Made by a program: the position numbers and the translations under genes. From Climacteris rufus (Eukaryota > Chordata > Aves > Passeriformes > Climacteridae), in assembly GCA_013398175.1 (NCBI GenBank), contig VZRZ01000385.1:62001-126000 (forward strand): a stretch of DNA of 64,000 nt. Direction: 5' to 3'. The first letter of the stretch is position 1, and each line of letters opens with the position of its first letter. A model generated the notes under the pieces. That model was given only the letters and a program-made list of their open reading frames with translations. It had not been told where the DNA came from and did not search any database. Shown here in pieces: positions 13,401 to 28,400 of the stretch.

Positions 13401-16400
13401 TCTACGAAAATGAAGTCTCAGTTTACTGTATTTTCAGTAAGAATGAAAATAAAAACTAATCAGCATACTCTGTCTGTGTAGTTTACCTTGTGCACAAGTA
13501 TTTGTGCACCTGTAGAGCATGTATGATTTGAGATTATTTTCTTATCAAATAGTATCTACTCAGATGCTATTCTACTGCCTACAGGCTTATTTTTATGTTC
13601 CATGAGAGAGCATCATGTTCATGTACCTTGCCAAATGGATATTCTTGACACCCGATGCAGGTCAACATGAGCACCAGATAGCATTTCTCAGTGTAAGTGT
13701 GCTTTTGGTTATGTACTCCATATTATTTGTCAAAATGTTGTGTTGTGCTTTGCCTCAGATTCCCTGCCTGCAGACATTTCACAGATGGTATTATCCTCAG
13801 TGCATCCTTCTTCCTCTGTGCCTATTGGACTGTCTTCTGGAAAAAGGGAAGCCTCACAACAGCCCTACTTCTTGTCCAAAAGTGTCTCCAGTGCCAGTTC
13901 TGAAAGGTAGAGGGTCAGCTGCCAATGGATTATGCTAAATACATCCTTAAGCATTTCTGGGAAACTTGAAACCATGAAACACATGTGGGTTTGTTTTTTT
14001 TTTCTGCTGTAGAAGAGCTACACAATTTTCTGAGCAAGACTCTGAGACTAGCCCCTCAAGGTCCAAGTCACAGTCTGAAGAGATGTTACAAGTGTTAAGC
14101 ACCTTTTCTTCAATGGATGCTTTTATGATGGAAGGTGAGAAGTATTGCATAGGTGTTGTATCTTATAGCATGTATTGGAAAGTTAAAACTGGAAAAACTC
14201 CTTAGCTGGTATTGGAAGACACTTCATCTTCTAAAAGAAGAGCAGTTGTTTTTGATTATTATGGTTGTGTCCCTCATTAAAATGACGAAATCAATCACAC
14301 TAGTCTTAAAACATAGCTGTTCCTTTCTTCCTTATAACTATTTTATAACTTTTAGAATATTTTAGTATGTCATTACTGTTTTAAAATAACAGGGGTAAAT
14401 GTCCTGATCATCCTTGCAGAACCAGGATGGAAATACACTTTTCTTCTGCAGTCATCCAGTCGACTCTGTGACAGTGTCTGTTGCAAACTATAAACCTGTA
14501 ACATTTTTATTTTCTCAGTAGCCCCAAATTCTTACCTCCTTCTGGTGAGCTGTGCTCCTACAATAGCTACATAGCCTTGTGAAACAAAGAGAAATAGGTT
14601 TTTTCTGTAGCTAGATGTGAGACTGAATTTCAAAGCTGTAATGTATTCACTTGCATAGGGTGGTGCAAATATCACTCACTATACATCTACTATTGGAAAT
14701 GTTGAGTTTTATTTTTAAATTTTAAAACATTTCTTCAAGCAAAGAGTTATAAAAAGAATTTAATCGGAGGGAAGAAGAGTGGGTTTTTTCTGTTCTCCTC
14801 CCCTTCTGTCACAAAAGCAATTCAACACCGTGGTAATGATATTGACATCTGGCAAACTTTTCTGTGGTAAAGCTAGTGCCAATGTTTGCAGAAGCTTTAT
14901 CTATAGTTCGTCTCTGTGATGTGTTGCCCTTACTATATGAATAGATCTGCATGTGCCAAGGGACTTCTCTTCCTCTTCACATGTGTGGTGTTAAAGAACT
15001 ATAAATTTTGTCATAGATGATGTGGATTTGTCTCAGTGGACTGATCTCTGCAGAGATGCAGAAGAGTTTGAGGCAGAGTCCTGGAGTCTTGTTGTGGATC
15101 CGATGTTCTGTAGCAAGCAAGAAAAGGAAGTCATCAAGCGTCAGGATGTCATATTTGGTCAGTATTTCAGAGGTTTGTGTAGGTTTAAAAACTATTTGGC
15201 ATATCAAATAGAGAGGGAACCTATGTGGGTTTTGTCCAGAAGAATGAATGCTTCAACTCAAAGCAACAAGAATGTTCAACATTTTTATCACAAATTACAG
15301 TGTGTCCTAGAACTGAAGAAATGGAAAATAGTGGCTACCAGGGACATGCCTAGGCTGTTTACTGAATCATTGAGATGGGAAGGACCTCATCCAATACCCA
15401 GCTCAAGCAATTGCAACCACAGCTTGTTTAGTGGTATACAGAGAGAATTGTGTCAGAGCCAGATACATTAAGTCTTCCTGCTGACATAATGTCTTAGGTC
15501 TGAGTCTCACACAGAAAAAGGGATTATGATTGTGTGTTTGGTAGAATAAAGTCTATCTTAGAAGGTGTGCTAAATATTCAGGTGATTACTAGACTATGTT
15601 CTTTTCTTTTATACTGCAGAGCTGATGCAAACAGAAGTACATCACATCCATACCCTGTTCATTATGTCCGAAATATTCAGGAAAGGGATGAAGGAAGAAC
15701 TACAGCTTGACCACAGCATGGTGGACAGAATATTCCCCTGCTTAGATGAGCTACTGGAGATGCACAGGCAATTCTTCTGCAGGATGAAGGAGAGACGGCA
15801 GGAATCATGTGAGGCAGGGAGTGAGCGTAATTTTGTCATCAGCAGAATTGGAGACATCCTTGTGCAGCAGGTAGAGGCATCAGCTCTGTTAATTCTTTTA
15901 AGTGCTCAGGTTCCTAATTTAAACAATTTTTTACTCCACAATTTCTGTGGCCAAGAAGACAGCTATAGTTGCCTGAAAAAAATTCAAGGACTCTCCTCTC
16001 CAGATTACTGCAGGATGAAATAACAATGAGAAAAAAATGATTACTGTAAGGTAACTGTGATGAACCTGGGAAGGACTTCTCCCTGTGTGGTATGAGTGAC
16101 AAGGAAAGTGATGAACTTGCTCGTGTTTGCAGTAGAAGGCTGCTGTCATACAATGGACTGCAAACAGTGGAAGCAATGGATTCACTTCTTTAACTGCTGA
16201 GTGGAGATATGAAGAATTGACTGATGATGGAAAAAAAAAACAAACTCATTAATTTCTTGTAGTGATCTGACATGGTACATCTCAGGATAATGCTCACTGT
16301 GGAAGGGTTGGTCACAAGGAGTTTATTTTGGCTATTGTGGCATTCACATTTTGCTTCCTTGCAAAAGGTAGATGTAGCTTTTCACCTTCGGTCAGTCTGT

Positions 16401-19400
16401 TTTCATTCCACTGAAATACAGAGTTGAAGTGTTACCTTGTCTAAAAGCAGTGTAAAGATCAGGCAGAAGCAAATGAACCTCAAAGAGTTGTGCTTGCAAA
16501 GGGGTGAAGGAAATGCTGTTATAGCTGTTATTGGCAAGACTGTGGTGGAGGTTGCTTTTGCTCTCTCCAGCTTACATTCCTCTTCTTGCTCCTAAAAACA
16601 GCTAGCCCATTTTCATTCTGTACTGACAGTCACTATTAGGGAAATGCAGAGATCTTGATAAACCAGTAATATAAAAGTTCCCTATTAATACAAATTTCTT
16701 TAATTAAAGGTATATGCTTTTCTTTCAGATGCAATGTTGAGCACAATTCACTTATTAATTTCTTCAGTTTTCAGAGGAAAATGCAACTAAAATGGAGAAA
16801 ATATATGGAGAGTTTTGTAGCCATCAGAAAGAAGCTGTAAATCTCTTCAAAGAACTGCAACAAAACAAGAAGTTCCAGAATTTTATTAAAGTAAGTTAAT
16901 GTGGAATCATGAGCACTATTGACAAAATGCTCAGGAAAAAGATATATAGCTTTTACCTAGATTTAGGTTTGGAATTATGTTCAGTAACTCACTTTTAATA
17001 GCTAGTAAAAATGGAAAAAGTGTTTCCTCCTTAACTAGTGAGCTGATAAATCACACTTTTCCTTCAAATTTTAGAATGCTTTGGCATCCAGTGTGTATTA
17101 CACACGTGTTCCTGTTATAGTACACCTCATCTCTCAGCACAGCAAGTGTTCCTTGGGGATGGTTCAGATTACCCGGCATTTGTTTTAACTTATTCTAATA
17201 TTTTCATATAATATTTCTTATTAGTCAGTTGATGGTTTACTACTTAAGGTATATATTTGTATCTGTGCAGCTGAGAAATAGTAACCTGTTGGCACGACGC
17301 CGAGGAATCCCTGAGTGCATTTTGCTCGTCACCCAGCGAATCACCAAATACCCTGTTCTGGTTGAAAGGATATTGCAATACTCAAAAGGTGAATAAAAGC
17401 TAAAGTGTTGCTTTAATGGCTGAAATCCTAGCGCATTTTTAACTTAAGGAATTTGCACAGCTACAGTATAACAAAGGATTAAATTCACTGCTCTGTAGAG
17501 CTATGACCAGAGCAACATAAATACCTACTATTCAGGCAAATATCACCTAAACAGGGTTGTCTGATGTATGTAGGCCTTGCCAACACTGAGCTGTGAAGAC
17601 TTCTGATATTCCGGTCAGGTAAGCCGTAGAAGTCCGGAAGAGCACACTTGTTTTAGAAAAAGACCTTGAATAGAGGATGTCAGCTAGTTCAGATACACAT
17701 CTGCACCTTCTTTGGAGTTAATTCTGGAGGAAGCTTGTCTAAGTAGGGCTAGGCAAACATTTTGTAAATTACTCTCTGTTTTTTCAGGCAAAGCTTTAAT
17801 GAACTCTGGAACTTTGTAGAGCTTTTTACAAATACTATTAACTTACAGATATTGACCCCCAAGTGTACAGCGAGTGCTGTAGAAAGTTGCATATACAAAT
17901 GCATACCCTTTGTACTTGCAGTCCTGTTTCAAGGGTTCTTTTATGTAGCCAGAAGAGTAATATACTCTATGATTTATTTGGCCACTATTTTTTTTTAAGT
18001 GCTTACAGTTAATAAACATGTCAGAAACTATTCAACATGTCGTTTTGGCTAATGAATAAATCTGATGTACATGTCATCTTTCAATAGGCAAGTCAAACAC
18101 AGGTATATACCTCTCATAATTCTAGTAGGATGGTTGTCAGATTCAACTTAAAATAGCAAATTTATCAGTTTAAGCATTGCATCATGTTGATTGTTTCCCA
18201 AAAGTAAGGAATTATATCTTCTCTTGAACATGCTGACTTGTGCCATGTTAATTTTTTGTTTCATACAGAAGGAACAGAAGAACATAAAGACCTGTGCAAA
18301 GCCCTTCATCTAATTAAGGATGTAATTGCAGCAGTAGATTTGAAAGTGAATGAGTATGAGAAAAAGCAAAAGCTCTTGGAAATTCTCTGTAGAACTGAAA
18401 ACAAAACATATACAAAGCTGAAAAATGGCCATGTATTTAGGAAGCAAGACTTGATGAGGAAAGAGAGGATACTTCTTCATGAAGGTTTAGTGTACTGGAA
18501 GACAGCAACTGGTCGGTTCAAAGGTATTTAATCTGAGCAGTACAGTCCTTTAACTCTTTATTTGCAAATAACATTTGAAGACTGGTTAAAAAATGAAAAT
18601 AGTTGAAAATGAGAATGACTGAGGTAATGGTATTGCAAATGTCTCACTAATTCCTGGAAGATTAATTCCAGAAGCTGCCATGATTTTTGGGTAATTTGCA
18701 TAAGAAGACAAGTTCACATACAATGCCATCTATGGCATTTCTTGTTCTAGTTTTTTTGGTTGTTTGTTTTGGTTTTTTTTTTGTTTTTCAGTTTAATTTC
18801 ATAACATGTTTTGACTTGTACATTTTTATTGTTCACAGTATTGGCCATTGCAAATAGCTCAATAAAAATTTGATGGTAATGAAACATCCATAGTAGAAAA
18901 GAAATTCTGAAGCCACATTTGCCTGAAGCACAATTTTTACATGCTAGTTTAAAATTTGATTTTTGGTGTTAATCACATTAGGGGTTGGGGTTTCTTGGAC
19001 CATACTAGTATTTGCTGCACAACTTTACAAAGCTGTTCATCATTATTCCAGAAACACTTTTACCAGTGCAATACTGTGCTGTGAGTGTATGTTACATAGA
19101 TATATATATATATACCATAGACAAAGCAAAATGTATGTGAGATAATCTTTGTCAGGTGAATGGCTTAGGGGAGCTATGCTGACATTGGTGCAAGGATTTC
19201 TTCTTTCCCTGAGCCAGTGCTCCAGCATGGTGCTCTTTCCTGGGAGATAAAGTAGGGATGTGCAAGTGCTTCATGCAAACCATGGGGAAGTCTAGATATT
19301 TCCTGTTTAGTTTACTGTAAGATTCTGTGAGATACTTCTTCATCAGGGCTTCTCCCTTTATAAAGATAAAATAAGAAATTAACTATAATTGTACTAATTT

Positions 19401-22400
19401 TAATTGAAACTCATTATTTTCCTTTTCTCATTTTAAGACACCTTAGCTCTGCTTCTGACTGATGTACTACTGTTTTTACAAGAAAAGGATCAAAAATATA
19501 TCTTTGCGGCTGTTGTGAGTATATTATCAGATATTTGAATATATACATTGCACATTTATTGGTATATTAGTGAAAAATTAGGTCCTTATCCAGGTCGTTG
19601 CCACAATTTTTTTTTTCTAAAATCCCGATAATGTTTTCAGAACTGTAACATGACAGCATATAGAAAATTTAGTTTCTTTTCAAAAGTAAATAATTTTTTA
19701 TGGAGAAGGATAAAAATTACAGAACTATATTTTTAGTGTCATGCCTTAGATGACTGTGAAGGTGGGAAGTAATGCAGACTCTTTCAGTTGTCTAATGTAA
19801 ATTTTAATTTTTGGTTTTGTAAAACAAGCAGAAAAAAATTGTAACTGAAAATGTAGTAGTAAACACATATAAAAGATATGAAAGATCATGGAAAGAAGTT
19901 CTGAAATGATATAAATAAAAACATTATATGAGTATTATGTCTCAGTATTGTTGAGCCTCTGAAATTTACTTTTTAGCACATACCTAGTGCTTTATGTGTT
20001 AATAAACAGTACAATGTATCTTAAAAAATAGTTTAAAAAAATGTCTGATTACTCAAAAATTTCAGTAGTCTGATTATACTAGGACTAGAATTAGTCCAGT
20101 GAATTGAAAAATCATGTTCTTCCTGAAGTGTGGTGTTTTATAAGAAAGTAATTTATTATGCGTGTGCTTTGACTGTTTCCTCCAGGACCAGAAGCCTTCT
20201 GTTATCTCCCTTCAGAGGCTCATAGTAAGAGAAGTAGCCAATGAAGAAAGGGGGATGTTTCTGATTAGTGCTTCGTCTGCAGGACCTGAGATGTATGAGG
20301 TTCATACCAACACCAAAGAGGAACGTAACAACTGGATGAGGCATATTCAAGAGGCAGTGGAAAGGTAGGGATAAAAGGGTTTGGTTTACAACTTGGCAGT
20401 ACAAAGCAGATGGGAGGTTGGTTTGATATTCATGGCAACATGTGCTTTGTTCTGCATTGCATTGGGTCCAGCTGTGAGTTTGTGTTTTCCTCTGAGTTCA
20501 AGGTGCCAAAACCTCTCCATCACTTCTGCCAGACTTCCCATATTCCTTCTGGTTTCGCACTGCATCTGCAGACCCTTTATTCTCCTCATTAGACATCCTT
20601 ACCAGACACTGTGAACTTTCCTCACCTTTTCCTTTGGCACTGGATGCCTTCCAGAGTCCTGCAGGTGTCCATACAACCATTTTGAGGAAATCACAAATCA
20701 TGCCTATTATCTTGGTGTCAGCTCCTAAAGAATGGTGGGGGAAACCATGGCTTCTCATGGGGCTCAAGCTTATGCTTAGGACAGCCGACTGAAGTGTGCA
20801 CCAGCCACTGTCTCGCTGCACAGCGCAGCCTTACCAGAGTTAAAAGGAATCCTTCGGTCTGGTTATGTCCACTCACTTCTTCTTAAAGAGACAGACATAC
20901 GACATGCTTCTGGGTTGTTGCAAAAGGTGCTGGTGTCGTGTTCTGTTTATTGTGAACATAACACTGTATTGAAGAGGAATAGGTGATATGCAGATTTTGC
21001 TTTATCCACCTTTGTCTTTCATCTTTGAAGTTGTCCAGAGGAAGAAGAAGAAGTAAAAATGACTGAATCTGATGAGGACAGACGTACTGCTGAGGCCAAG
21101 GCATACAGAATTCAGAAATACCAAGGTGTGGTACCTTTCCTGCCTCCCTGAGAGCTCTGGCATCCTCAGAATTCAGGATGAATTAGTCACATACCTGTAC
21201 AGGGTGGTGGGTTCAGGGTGGCTGAACAGGCAGAATCACAGCAGAGTCAGCTGGGTTGGTCTGATGATGTAATATGAGTGCATTGAAAGAGAAGTATGTT
21301 TTTTCCAAACACTTTCACGTTTTTGCTACATCACTATAACTAAAGGAGAAAAATAAGAATTGATCTTTTCAAAATAAACATTGGATTTCCCAGATCAGCA
21401 TCAGGACCAGGTAGTTCTGAGTTTGTGAAAATACCTAAAATCTTCAAAATTATGTGTCTTTGTGTTTGTTTATGGTACTTTGTCCTTTGCTGCTGTTATT
21501 TTTATCTGAAAATGTAGCTAATATGGATAAATTCTGCTTCCTTGTTTCCCGTACATGTAGCTCCCACATCTTTAAACTGCTCTGAGGAGAAAAATTGCAT
21601 CGATGTCTGTCTGTAGAGAGCCACAGGGAAGGGTATCATCTGCTGAAAATAAGTGTTCTTTGGTGTTGAGGCCCTGAATTAGCACACCTGAGGCAAGTGC
21701 TTTTGCAGGAGGTAGCACTCACTTGTCATTAGGCGTCACTTGTCACTGTGTCCGTTGTGTGCAACAGGAATAACAGAGCGCTGGGAAGGGCAGCCAAGGC
21801 CACCTCATCAGGGTAGAGCTTTGGCCTGGACTTTGCCAGGATGTGTGCTAGCTTTCATTTAGACAGACTATGGGATGAATTTGGATGAATTTGGTTCTTG
21901 ACCACTTTAAAAAAAAAGACTTAAATTGAATTAGCACTTTCTACGTGGCATAAAGATTAGAAAGGTGAATGGGGAACAAGCTTTCCCTGCAGGATAAAAA
22001 ATATTAATACTGTTTTCAATTTTACAATGTTCAATTTTGGTTGACAGAATCACTGAGTAACCAGGATCATCAAATCTGCAGTTATTTAGAAGAGAAATTG
22101 CATATCTATGCAGAACTGGGAGATATGTGTGGGTTTGATGATGTTCATGTAGAACCTCACCTACTTATCAAACCTGATTCTGGAGAAACACCACAGGCTG
22201 CTCCACTGCTATCAGCAGCACTCAGAGAAGGTGAGTTTGCATGGGGGAAGTGGATTGGTGGCTCTTCATGTGGGCAGATATTTTAAGGTAACAAAGTGCA
22301 GCCATGTTGCCTAGTGTTGCAGTTCTGTCAAGTCTCTAGAACTGGCAATATCAAAAATTGCCAAAGGGTATAGAAGAGAAATCTGTCAAGTTTATCCTTG

Positions 22401-25400
22401 TCAGATAAAGGAGATGGTACCTGCCAGATTGTAAAATAAGGGGTATGTTTAGGGCATAGCATCAAATATAAGCAGGCAGGGAAGTGGTGTTAGGTTGTTA
22501 GCTGTCCTTGCAGTACAGCTCTGTGAAGCACATTGGGGTTGTAACATGATATTGCACCTGGTCCCCAGCCTTAACCTACCTTGGCTGATTTTGATGTCAG
22601 ATCAGAATCCTGTGTGATCACATACAGATCAAATCAGATCTACCAAGAAACACCTGCCAGAATTGCTGCAGGAGCTGTTTTTTCTGTCTACTGTAAGTCA
22701 GTGATGCAACAGAAAATAGTTAAAATGGCAGCTTATAGTTATTACAGACCTTATTCTGCCCACTTCTTTATTTTTCACTTTCTCTTATGTTGATAATGTT
22801 GATGATGTCTTGGATTTCAGGAGTCTACAACACTCTGTGTGAGCTTGCAGTTGCTTACACTGTAGACAATTTGAGGGGATCACTTTCCAGGATGGAAATA
22901 CAAAGTCCCTGAGCTAATAGCAGACTTTGTAGGAATAAAACATTGCTCACAGTAGTGAAGGGTAGAATTACAGAGTCCATAAGCAAATTAGATATACAAA
23001 AATCCATGAGATGAGATGGGATAAATCCAGGGCTGCTCAGGGAGCTGGTCAATGTCACTGTGAGGCTGTTTTCTGTCAGCTTTGAAAGGTCACTATGATC
23101 AGGAGAGGTTCCTGATGACTTGAAGAAGAAAAGCCTCATACTTCAAGAAGGATTATAAAAAATAGTCACTCACCAGCATCTCTGACATTGATAGGCCAAA
23201 TCCTCCTAGAAGACATTTCCAAGAACCTGAAAAGCGGGTAGATGATTTGGAACAGCTGTCACAGATTAAGTAGGGCAAGTTGTGTCTGACTAACCTGACA
23301 GGTTTTATGATGAGAGAATAGTGCATGTTGGTTACCTTGACATCTCTCAGACCTTCAACACTGTCTGCACTGGCTGTAGTATCTTTACATTTGAATAGAT
23401 ATAAACTGCTTCACTGGGTGAAAAACAGGCTGGACTGCTGGGCTGAAGGAGTTGTGGTCAGTCATACAATGTCCAGCTGGTATCATGTTATTAGGGCATT
23501 CTCTTAGGGATGTATCCTGAGACCAGTAGTGTTCAACATATTTCTTAATGCTGTTAACCATGGGATTGAGTACACTCTTAGTAAGTTTGTGACTATCATC
23601 AAATGAGGTGGGGTGTTCAGTGTGCTGGAGAGACCTCTACAGACTGGGAAGATGGGCTAAGAGGAACACCTAGACATTTGACAATGACAAATGCAAAGTC
23701 CTGCATCGTGGATGATGTAATCCTGTGTGTTGGTAGACGCTGGACACTGATACAATAAAAACCAGCTTTGTGGAAGTGGACCTGGGACTCAACAGCAGGT
23801 TGACCTGAGGCAGCAGTTGCCCTTGTAGCGAAGACAGCTGACTACTTCCTAGGCTGCTGCAGTAGGAGGAGAGTTGCCAGCAAATTGAGGGATGTGATTC
23901 TTCCTCTACTTACCTCTGGTGTGTCCTATCTGGAGTGCCATGAGCAATGCTGGGCTTCCCTGGACAAGAGACACATTGACAAAGTAGAGCAAATCCAGTG
24001 AAAGGCACCAGGATGATTAGAGGGCTGTAGGACATGACATCTGAAGGGAAGCTGAGGTAGTTGGCTTGGTGGGATCTGCTTATTGCCTGTTTAATGGGAG
24101 GATACAGAGAAGCCAGATTTTTTGTAGAGGCACATGATGATAAAAGAAGGATGAGAGACAACAGTCTTGTGGTGGAACACAGGCAATTCCAATTAACTGA
24201 AATGAGAAATTATATAGTGTGAGCATGTTAAAAAAAACTGGAACAGGTTTCTCAGGGAGACTGTGAAGTCTCCATCTTTGAAGAAGTTAAAGGCTTGTGT
24301 GTGCAAAGCTCTGAGTGATGGAATTTACCTTGACCAACTTAGAGTAGGGTGTAGGACTAGATGACCTCTGAAAGTCCCTTACAAACTGAATTATTCTATG
24401 GTTCTACGTCAATGATTTTGCCTTAAGGAACTATTTAAGGGGCCTCTGTAAATTCTGCATGTTTTCCTCTTTAGTTGAAAGTCTCCATGTTGCTGTAACA
24501 ACATCACAAGTGAGTGGAACAGACAGATCACCAGAGGAAAGTGGTGAGGAATTAAGTGTGAAGCATGGATTCACTGCCAGTGAAATCTTGGAATTTATTC
24601 CAGGCAGTGAGTAAAATTTGATGCTTTTACATGTTCAGAATGCTAAAATAATTGATACAGCATTGGTTTTTTGGAATGCTTTCTTGGTCTAGGACAGAAA
24701 CAATAGACCATAATGTAATAAAGGTTGTCTTTGGGCAAAAGCTTTAGTGTAAATTGTTACATAATTTCATTGAAGGTACTCTTTGTTATCATTGTTGTTC
24801 AGCTCCACAGCAAGTCTATATTGCAATATAGGCCATTTCCCTCCTTGTCAGGCACCTTGAAAACCAGGATTGACGTTCCAATAATATCAGCTATAGGGGG
24901 CAGCGTTAATTTCTCCCAACAAAATTGCAAATAAACTTGTGTAAAAAACATTGCAACATAGCATTTTCAATGTTAGGGTTATACTTCTCTCCAAACTTGC
25001 AGAAGTTAAATAATGCTAATTTGTAAGGTAAAGAAACTGGATTGTGCCACGTCTGCCATCTTGGCTTCCAAATTTATTTTTCCCCAGGTTAGAATCCATT
25101 ATGTAACATCAAATGATAAAAATCTCTCACTCAGCATCCTGAGTAACTGTAAAAAAGCATGCTCTTTGTTTTTCTAGTCAGGATATGCTTTGATACCTTT
25201 CTCTTGCATTTTATTGGGGATTTGTTTGTTAGATGCAGAAATAAAAGAAGTTGAAGAATCATCAGAAATCGATCTCAGTGTTGAAAAGGAAATGGCATGT
25301 GCCAGTCTTGAGGATAAGGTATTGTAACCAGTTTTTCTTCCTGTATTGCACATAGCAGTCTGGCACTGGGCATGTACATGCTGACCAAATTTTTATGGGG

Positions 25401-28400
25401 TATTTCACTCAGATGCAGGTAATTTAGTTTAATAGAGGTCACTGCAATTAATAATAAAATTTTTTAAAGCAGTAATAAACACTTCAAGCATAGAACAATT
25501 TTTCTGCAAGTCTTAGGATCAGTGAGCTGTAATAACAGGCAGTGTTTTGGAACCACTTGTATGGGCCACTTACGAGCTGGGTTCTCTGCTGTCATCATTC
25601 AATAAATGCATCTCTATGGAGCTGACAATAGTATTCCCTCTACTCCCTCCTCCTATTCACAGGACGATTAAAGTATCCTGCAGTGACAGAGTCCTCAGCT
25701 AATGCAAGGAAGACTTATACATTGGAAGAACTTCTTCCTGAGAACAAGCACATAAAATAGGATGGATATTTTACACCAGCTTGCTTCAGATTTTTAATTA
25801 AAACAAAACAGAGTGATTAGAAAATAGCAGAGAGACTGTCCATTTTGCAAAGTCCTGTAGCTTATAAACACACCTGGGGAAAAAAAACAGAACCAAAAGT
25901 CAGTTCTGGACGGAATTAGGAATGACAAATTTCATGTAACGACAGAGTGTTGGAGTAAGCAATGTGAATTACTATGTGGAAATAAAGGGAACTGTAATAG
26001 TTTAGTTCTTAGGTGGAGAATAAGAATCATGACAGGAATAAAGAAGAGAGACAAGAATATAAGATACATAAGTTGAAACAGAAAGAAATACTTTCTAGAA
26101 AATGAGTTAATTAGCATTAGTGTACTGTCTTTGTATCAGGTCTGAAAGAGGGCTTGTGTGTCTGAAACCTTGGGTTTATTTATTTGTTTTCTATATGAGG
26201 AACACTCTTGTTAACACACTAATGTCCCTGTAACCTTGCCTTATGTTTAGCTCTAGGTCATCTTACTTACTGAGTTCTGTGTTAGAAGAGGGTGGAAAGA
26301 AAAATGTAGTGGAAAAAATAGCTTGAAAACAAAAGTCCAAATGAGGGAGCAGAGAAGCTAGATGAAGAGAAATAGAACAACCTAATAGAGGGTGGAGGGG
26401 CTCAGATGCAGCCCATTAAAAGTTCCAGTACCTCCACATGAAAACTTTGCTGTAGGGGTTCTACAGAAGATAGAGCCAAGCTTTTCTCAGAGGTGCAGAG
26501 CAAAAGGATGAGTGTCCAAGATTACAAGCTGCAACAAGGGAAATTCTCAGTGTATACAAGGAAAAAAATTCAATATGAGGATGAGCAAGCAGGAGTGTTT
26601 GTCCAGAGAGGTTGTGGGGGTCTCTGCCCTTGAAAGTTTCCTGGATTTGACTGGAGAAGACCTTGAGCAACGTCCTCTAACTTTGAAGCTATGTCTGCTC
26701 AAAAAGCTGGAGAGACCGGCACCTAACTCTTCCACCCTAAGCCATTATCCTATTATTTATGGCCTATTATTTGGGCAAGGCTTAGATCACATTTTACATG
26801 TCAAAATCAGACTTACCAGGAGGTGGCAGAATAAGCAAAGAAAAGAGGCAAGGCAAGGGCTTTCCAGGGAGGTAGGTGACGTTCTGCATGCTGGCGGTCA
26901 CTGGGTGTGCCGTCCTGGGGTTGTGGGGGCTAGCTCTGGACTCAGCCCAACTTAGCTTGGGAAAACAGGAGCTGGACAGGTGGAGTGAGAGCTCTCAGCT
27001 CGGCGGTTAGGTGCTAAGCAGACACTGGAACGCAGCATGTTGCCTTTGCAACATGAGGGTTCCCAAGTGGGCAGCTGTGAGAGGTGATCCCCATCTTGTC
27101 TCCCCTGCCCCTACCTTGTAATCGTATTTCTGTTAAAAGCACAGTGCAGCCTGCCCTGGGATCTGACCGTTCCCATCTCTCTGAACCAAGGTGCTAGGGA
27201 ACAGTGGCAGAGAGGTGGTGGTGGCCTTCAGCACAGTCAAACACCTGATATTATTGCTTCACTCCTAGGTGGACTTACAGGGTATGTGCCATCTCAGCTA
27301 AACCTGTCTCACCCTCATCTTCTAGTGTTCAAGCGGTGCTGCAGTGAAGGGACCATGGGCACTGGGGCTGGCCACTTGCAACTCCTAGGCCAAGCCAATG
27401 CCAGATAAACCTTTCCCCTGTACACATCCTTTTTCACATAAAAAAGGACTTACAAACATGAAGGAATCCCTACTCTTGTTCAGCATGCAGGCTCTCCTTT
27501 GCACACTCTCTCTTCCTCACCCTTCCAGCATCACCTTCCTTCTCTCCCTCTTGGCTCTGTGCTGCCTCCTTACCTGCTGCTCACCATCCAGCTAAGGGAA
27601 AGCAGAGCTATCTTGTGTCTGTCCTGGTGCTGCACAGAGACATCCGTGCAAACTCCTCTGCTTTTCACTGCAGAGCTGAGCTTTTCTATGGCTGGTGAAT
27701 GCAGGAGCCTCCTCAAGGAGGAGGAGGAGGTGAAGATATGGAGGGGGAATGGGGGGAAATACTGAAGGCAGGTAATGAGAGAGAGAGAGTAGTGGAGGAA
27801 ATGATGCAGCTGGGTGCTCCCTTTCCCCTGTGGGTGTCTGTGTTGGGCTGTGTTTGGGGGACTGGTCTTTCTCATTTTTGTTTTCAGTTATTGCATCTAA
27901 ATGTAGCAGATACTTTGCTCTCTGTCGTGGAAAATGAGACTCAGTAGAGAACTTAGGAGAATCAGAGAGAAAACAAAACTCTCCTCCATTTCTCTGGGGG
28001 AAAAAAAAAAAGAAAAAAAGATAAAAATCATCCAGGAACTCTCTTCAGTGTAGCCTCAGAAAGGATTGTGTTTGAAACAGTCCCCTCCATTTCATGTTAT
28101 CTTTCACAGAGGAGCTGTTCTTCAGGCTGAAGGGATTATGGGTGGCTTCACCCCATAAATTTAAAAAGAGTCTTAGGAAAAAGGAACAGGATGGAAAGTG
28201 TGAAGTGGCCATGCCTTGCTGCAGAGGACAGTAGTGACCATGCTGGTGTGTCTTTCAGGGTGTACTGACCACAGCGTCTCACAGGGCATCTGAGGCATTT
28301 GCTGTAACCCACTAACATGACTTCTTGCTAGTTTCTTACTACATTAATATCTCTGTTTTTGAAGAGTCTCATGCCATTTCATCCTACTGTAAGCAATCTA

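Larger units (their letters stand above)
9758..22047. other. Introns between exons D and R: nothing recognised
   Basis: The introns separating the C1, DH, PH and post-PH exons range from about 370 bases (11250-11622) to about 1.5 kb. Apart from an (AT)n tract at about 19100-19114 and T-rich runs, I saw no repeats, RNA genes or extra exons. A weak CR1-like antisense trace may lie at 15360-15430. Confidence 0.6.

Noticed and set aside
13615..13938. 107-codon + strand frame over exon H
   Set aside because: It is in a different frame from the conserved V-H-P-S-S-S-V-P coding and is a shadow.
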